5,912 nucleotides of DNA from Clostridia bacterium (GTDB lineage Bacteria > Bacillota > Clostridia > Oscillospirales > SIG627). The position numbers were made by a program, and so were the translations under genes. The DNA is taken from positions 1-5,912 of the forward strand of contig JAFTEP010000186.1 of NCBI GenBank assembly GCA_017453605.1. The letters are read 5' to 3'. The number at the start of each line of letters is the position of its first letter. Position 1 is the stretch's first letter. Below, in pieces: positions 4,452 through 5,912 of the stretch. Under the pieces are notes generated by a model. It saw only the letters and a list, made by a program, of their open reading frames with translations, made no database searches and was not told where the DNA came from.

Positions 4452-5648
4452 ATGTCACTCAACGATACTCCCGGCTCCGAAAGGTTCCAGATCGGCTTTT
4501 TCGGCAGGACAAACGCCGGCAAATCGAGCCTCGTGAACGCCGTCACCGGGCAGAGGGTCGCGCTGGTCTCGCCGACCGGCGGCACGACCACGGATCCCGT
4601 GAAAAAGGCGATGGAGATCCTGCCGCTCGGTCCGGTGCTGCTTATCGACACCCCGGGCTTCGACGACGTGAGCGAACTCGGCGAGAGCCGCGTTGAGCGC
4701 ACCCGCGAGATCCTCTCGACCGTAGACGCCGCGGTCCTCGTGACCGACGCCGCCGTCGGCGAGGGGGAGCCCGAAAAAGAGCTGATCCGCCTGATCTCGG
4801 CGCGCAATATCCCGCTGTTAAAGGCCGTCAACAAAGCGGAATTTTTGAGCGAAGAAGAAAAAAAGCGCGTCCTCGACGCGGGCGCGGTCCCGGTCAGCGC
4901 CGAAACGGGCGAGGGGATAAACGCGCTCAAGGAGCGCATCGCCTCCATCGGCGCGGCAAAAGAAAAAAAGATCCTCGCGGGGCTCTGCAAGCCGGGCGAC
5001 CGCGTGATCCTGGTCATCCCGATCGACGAGTCGGCGCCCAAGGGCAGGATAATTTTGCCTCAGCAGATGGTCCTGAGAGAGCTTCTCGATCTCGGCGCTC
5101 TCGCCGTCTGCTGCCGCGACAGCGAGCTTTCCGCGGCGCTCGCCGCCATGAAAAGCGACCCGGATCTTGTCATCACGGATTCGTCGGTCTTCCGCGCGGT
5201 CTCGGCGATCGTCCCCGAGCGCGTGAGGCTGACCTCGTTCTCGATCCTCTTTGCAAGATACCGCGGCGATCTCGATCAGCTCGCGGCGGGCGCGGACAGG
5301 CTGTCGGAGCTCAAGGATTCGTCACGGGTGCTGATCGCGGAGGGCTGCACGCATCACCGCCAGTGCAACGACATCGGCACGGTGAAGCTTCCCTCGATGA
5401 TCTCGCGCTTTTGCGGAGCGTCGCCGCGCTTCGAGTTCACCTCCGGCGGCGCCTTCCCCGAAGACCTTTCGGGATATGATCTTGTCGTTCACTGCGGCGC
5501 CTGTATGCTGAGCGCCAACCAGATGAAAAACCGCCTCGCCGCCGCCCGCGAAGCGAAGGTCCCGATAGTCAACTACGGCGTCGCGATCGCCCGCATGACC
5601 GGCATCCTCGACCGCGCCCTCGCCCCGCTGGAAACGGCGGGGGGCTAA
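4452..5648 (+). CDS. hydF: [FeFe] hydrogenase H-cluster maturation GTPase HydF
   Basis: HydF is the scaffold/carrier that receives the 2Fe subcluster made with HydG and HydE products and passes it to apo-hydrogenase, using a GTPase domain as a switch. The 398-residue length is normal. The GTPase domain (about 10-165) shows a P-loop GRTNAGKS (18-25), a GGTTTDP switch region (43-49), DTPG (66-69), NKAE (127-130) and a VSAETGEG G5-like motif. A dimerisation region follows. The C-terminal cluster domain keeps the family CXH-X45-HCXXC ligand set: Cys299, His301, His347, Cys348, Cys351. One oddity is that the guanine-specificity motif is NKxE where NKxD is usual. The gene is last in the operon. No U-tract terminator follows; a 12-bp hairpin lies 45 nt after the stop. 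Identification is secure from the combined motifs and the hydG neighbour. Confidence 0.97.
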   Translation: MSLNDTPGSERFQIGFFGRTNAGKSSLVNAVTGQRVALVSPTGGTTTDPVKKAMEILPLGPVLLIDTPGFDDVSELGESRVERTREILSTVDAAVLVTDAAVGEGEPEKELIRLISARNIPLLKAVNKAEFLSEEEKKRVLDAGAVPVSAETGEGINALKERIASIGAAKEKKILAGLCKPGDRVILVIPIDESAPKGRIILPQQMVLRELLDLGALAVCCRDSELSAALAAMKSDPDLVITDSSVFRAVSAIVPERVRLTSFSILFARYRGDLDQLAAGADRLSELKDSSRVLIAEGCTHHRQCNDIGTVKLPSMISRFCGASPRFEFTSGGAFPEDLSGYDLVVHCGACMLSANQMKNRLAAAREAKVPIVNYGVAIARMTGILDRALAPLETAGG

Positions 5649-5667
5649 TTAAGAATTAAGAATTAAG
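5647..5667. repeat. Three tandem AATTAAG units at the hydF stop
   Basis: Three exact 7-bp copies (5647-5653, 5654-5660, 5661-5667) begin inside the hydF TAA stop codon. The first two bases of the array supply the last two bases of the stop. The abrupt change from GC-rich coding sequence to A/T-rich tandem repeat marks the edge of the repeat-filled intergenic region. Confidence 0.85.
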
Positions 5668-5693
5668 AAATTTTGGATCATTGCGGAGTAAAT

Positions 5694-5721
5694 TTTCGCC
5701 GACGCTTTGGCGTCGGCGAAA
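5694..5721 (+). repeat. Module R core hairpin downstream of hydF
   Basis: A perfect 12-bp stem (5694-5705 with 5710-5721) encloses a 4-nt TTTG loop. The core matches the R modules at 2114-2151 and 5872-5912, but here the mismatch seen in those copies is a proper A:T pair. It lacks the GA-rich tail. No T-run follows on either strand, so it is not a canonical intrinsic terminator. It could still mark the 3' end of the hyd mRNA by blocking exonucleases; that is inference. Confidence 0.7.
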
Positions 5722-5724
5722 GTC

Positions 5725-5764
5725 AATTCGGAATTATGAATGCGGAATGCGGAATTCAGAATTT
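5725..5764. repeat. Degenerate GAATT/GCGGAAT short repeats
   Basis: GAATT-like words recur every 7-10 bp (AATTCGGAATTATGAATGCG and onward), with GCGGAAT duplicated directly at 5742-5755. Similar low-complexity stretches are, from memory, scattered between genes in clostridial genomes. Nothing suggests a coding or RNA function. Confidence 0.55.
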
Positions 5765-5811
5765 ATTGGTTGGGACGACTTGTTATAAATTCTTGGCAAC
5801 AATGTTCATCT

Positions 5812-5837
5812 GTAGGGGGCGGCGCCTCGACGCCCCG
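5812..5837 (+). repeat. Module S, copy 3
   Basis: GGGGCG (5816-5821) pairs with CGCCCC (5831-5836) around the 9-nt loop GCGCCTCGA, which is identical to copy 1. The fourth stem pair is G:C here and T:A in copies 1 and 2, so both sides changed together. A partial second copy of the loop word GGCGCCTCGA follows at 5845-5854. Confidence 0.75.
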
Positions 5838-5871
5838 CAAAAACGGCGCCTCGATGACCCGCCGCTCTGTG

Positions 5872-5912
5872 TTTTCGCCGCCGCTTTTGGCGTCGGCGAG
5901 TGACACGGAGAG
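5872..5912 (+). repeat. Module R with tail, cut by the window end
   Basis: The stem 5875-5884 pairs with 5890-5899 (one mismatch, as in copy 1) and is followed by the tail GTGACACGGAGAG, which runs to the last base. In both other tailed copies this tail is followed within about 20 bp by module Q, so a Q module is expected just beyond the edge. Confidence 0.7.

Larger units (their letters stand above)
5649..5912. other. Gene-free repeat-filled region after hydF
   Basis: This stretch carries AATTAAG repeats, the R core hairpin, a degenerate GAAT-rich stretch (5725-5764, with GCGGAAT twice in tandem), a short unassigned A/T-rich segment (5765-5811), then modules S and R to the window edge. A 76-codon open frame through it only translates repeats and has no proper ribosome site. 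No RNA gene was recognised. Confidence 0.65.

Noticed and set aside
4298..5041. 247-codon minus-strand open frame opposite the end of hydG and start of hydF
   Set aside because: Ser/Thr/Ala-rich shadow crossing the boundary of two clear genes.
5673..5903. 76-codon open frame at the window end
   Set aside because: It translates R and S repeats and the GAATT-rich stretch, with no ribosome binding site.

Overview
The window looks like chromosomal DNA of an anaerobic, GC-rich clostridial Firmicute, probably a gut Oscillospirales/Ruminococcaceae-type organism. This is inferred from the [FeFe]-hydrogenase maturation genes, the Gram-positive exported protein with a C-terminal anchor, the strong AGGAG-type ribosome binding sites, and intergenic hairpin repeats of a kind common in gut clostridia. 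No taxonomic marker gene is present, so the placement is tentative.

Layout. (1) 1-185: AT-rich leader with a strong sigma-A-like promoter (73-101). Two hairpins (108-126 and 136-158) lie between the predicted transcript start and the ribosome binding site. (2) 186-1790: a 534-residue exported protein with GLUG-like beta-helix repeats, a Thr/Gln/Ser/Glu/Pro-rich repeat stalk and a sortase-like C-terminal anchor carrying NTGD instead of LPXTG. It is closed by a good intrinsic terminator (1838-1867). (3) 1868-2713: about 850 bp without a gene, filled by a mosaic of palindromic repeats. Modules called here P, R and Q occur as a nested inverted repeat (P-R-Q, AT-rich spacer, Q'-R'-P'), with module S nearby in two copies. 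(4) 2714-5648: a tight three-gene operon, TM1266-like regulator, hydG and hydF, spaced 25 and 9 bp apart. (5) 5649-5912: gene-free, again filled with repeats, including further R and S copies. The window ends inside what appears to be the start of another composite element.

How the genes work together. HydG (radical SAM tyrosine lyase) makes the Fe-CO-CN synthon and HydF (GTPase/scaffold) receives and delivers the 2Fe subcluster to apo-[FeFe]-hydrogenase. The small ACT-like TM1266 protein is a presumed regulator of this system. The third maturase, HydE, and the hydrogenase itself are not in the window. The surface protein is a separate, probably well-expressed transcription unit with no evident link to hydrogen metabolism.

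The most interesting signal is the repeat mosaic. Modules R and S differ between copies by paired substitutions that preserve the hairpin stems, which suggests selection, or a mobilisation mechanism, acting on folded DNA or RNA.
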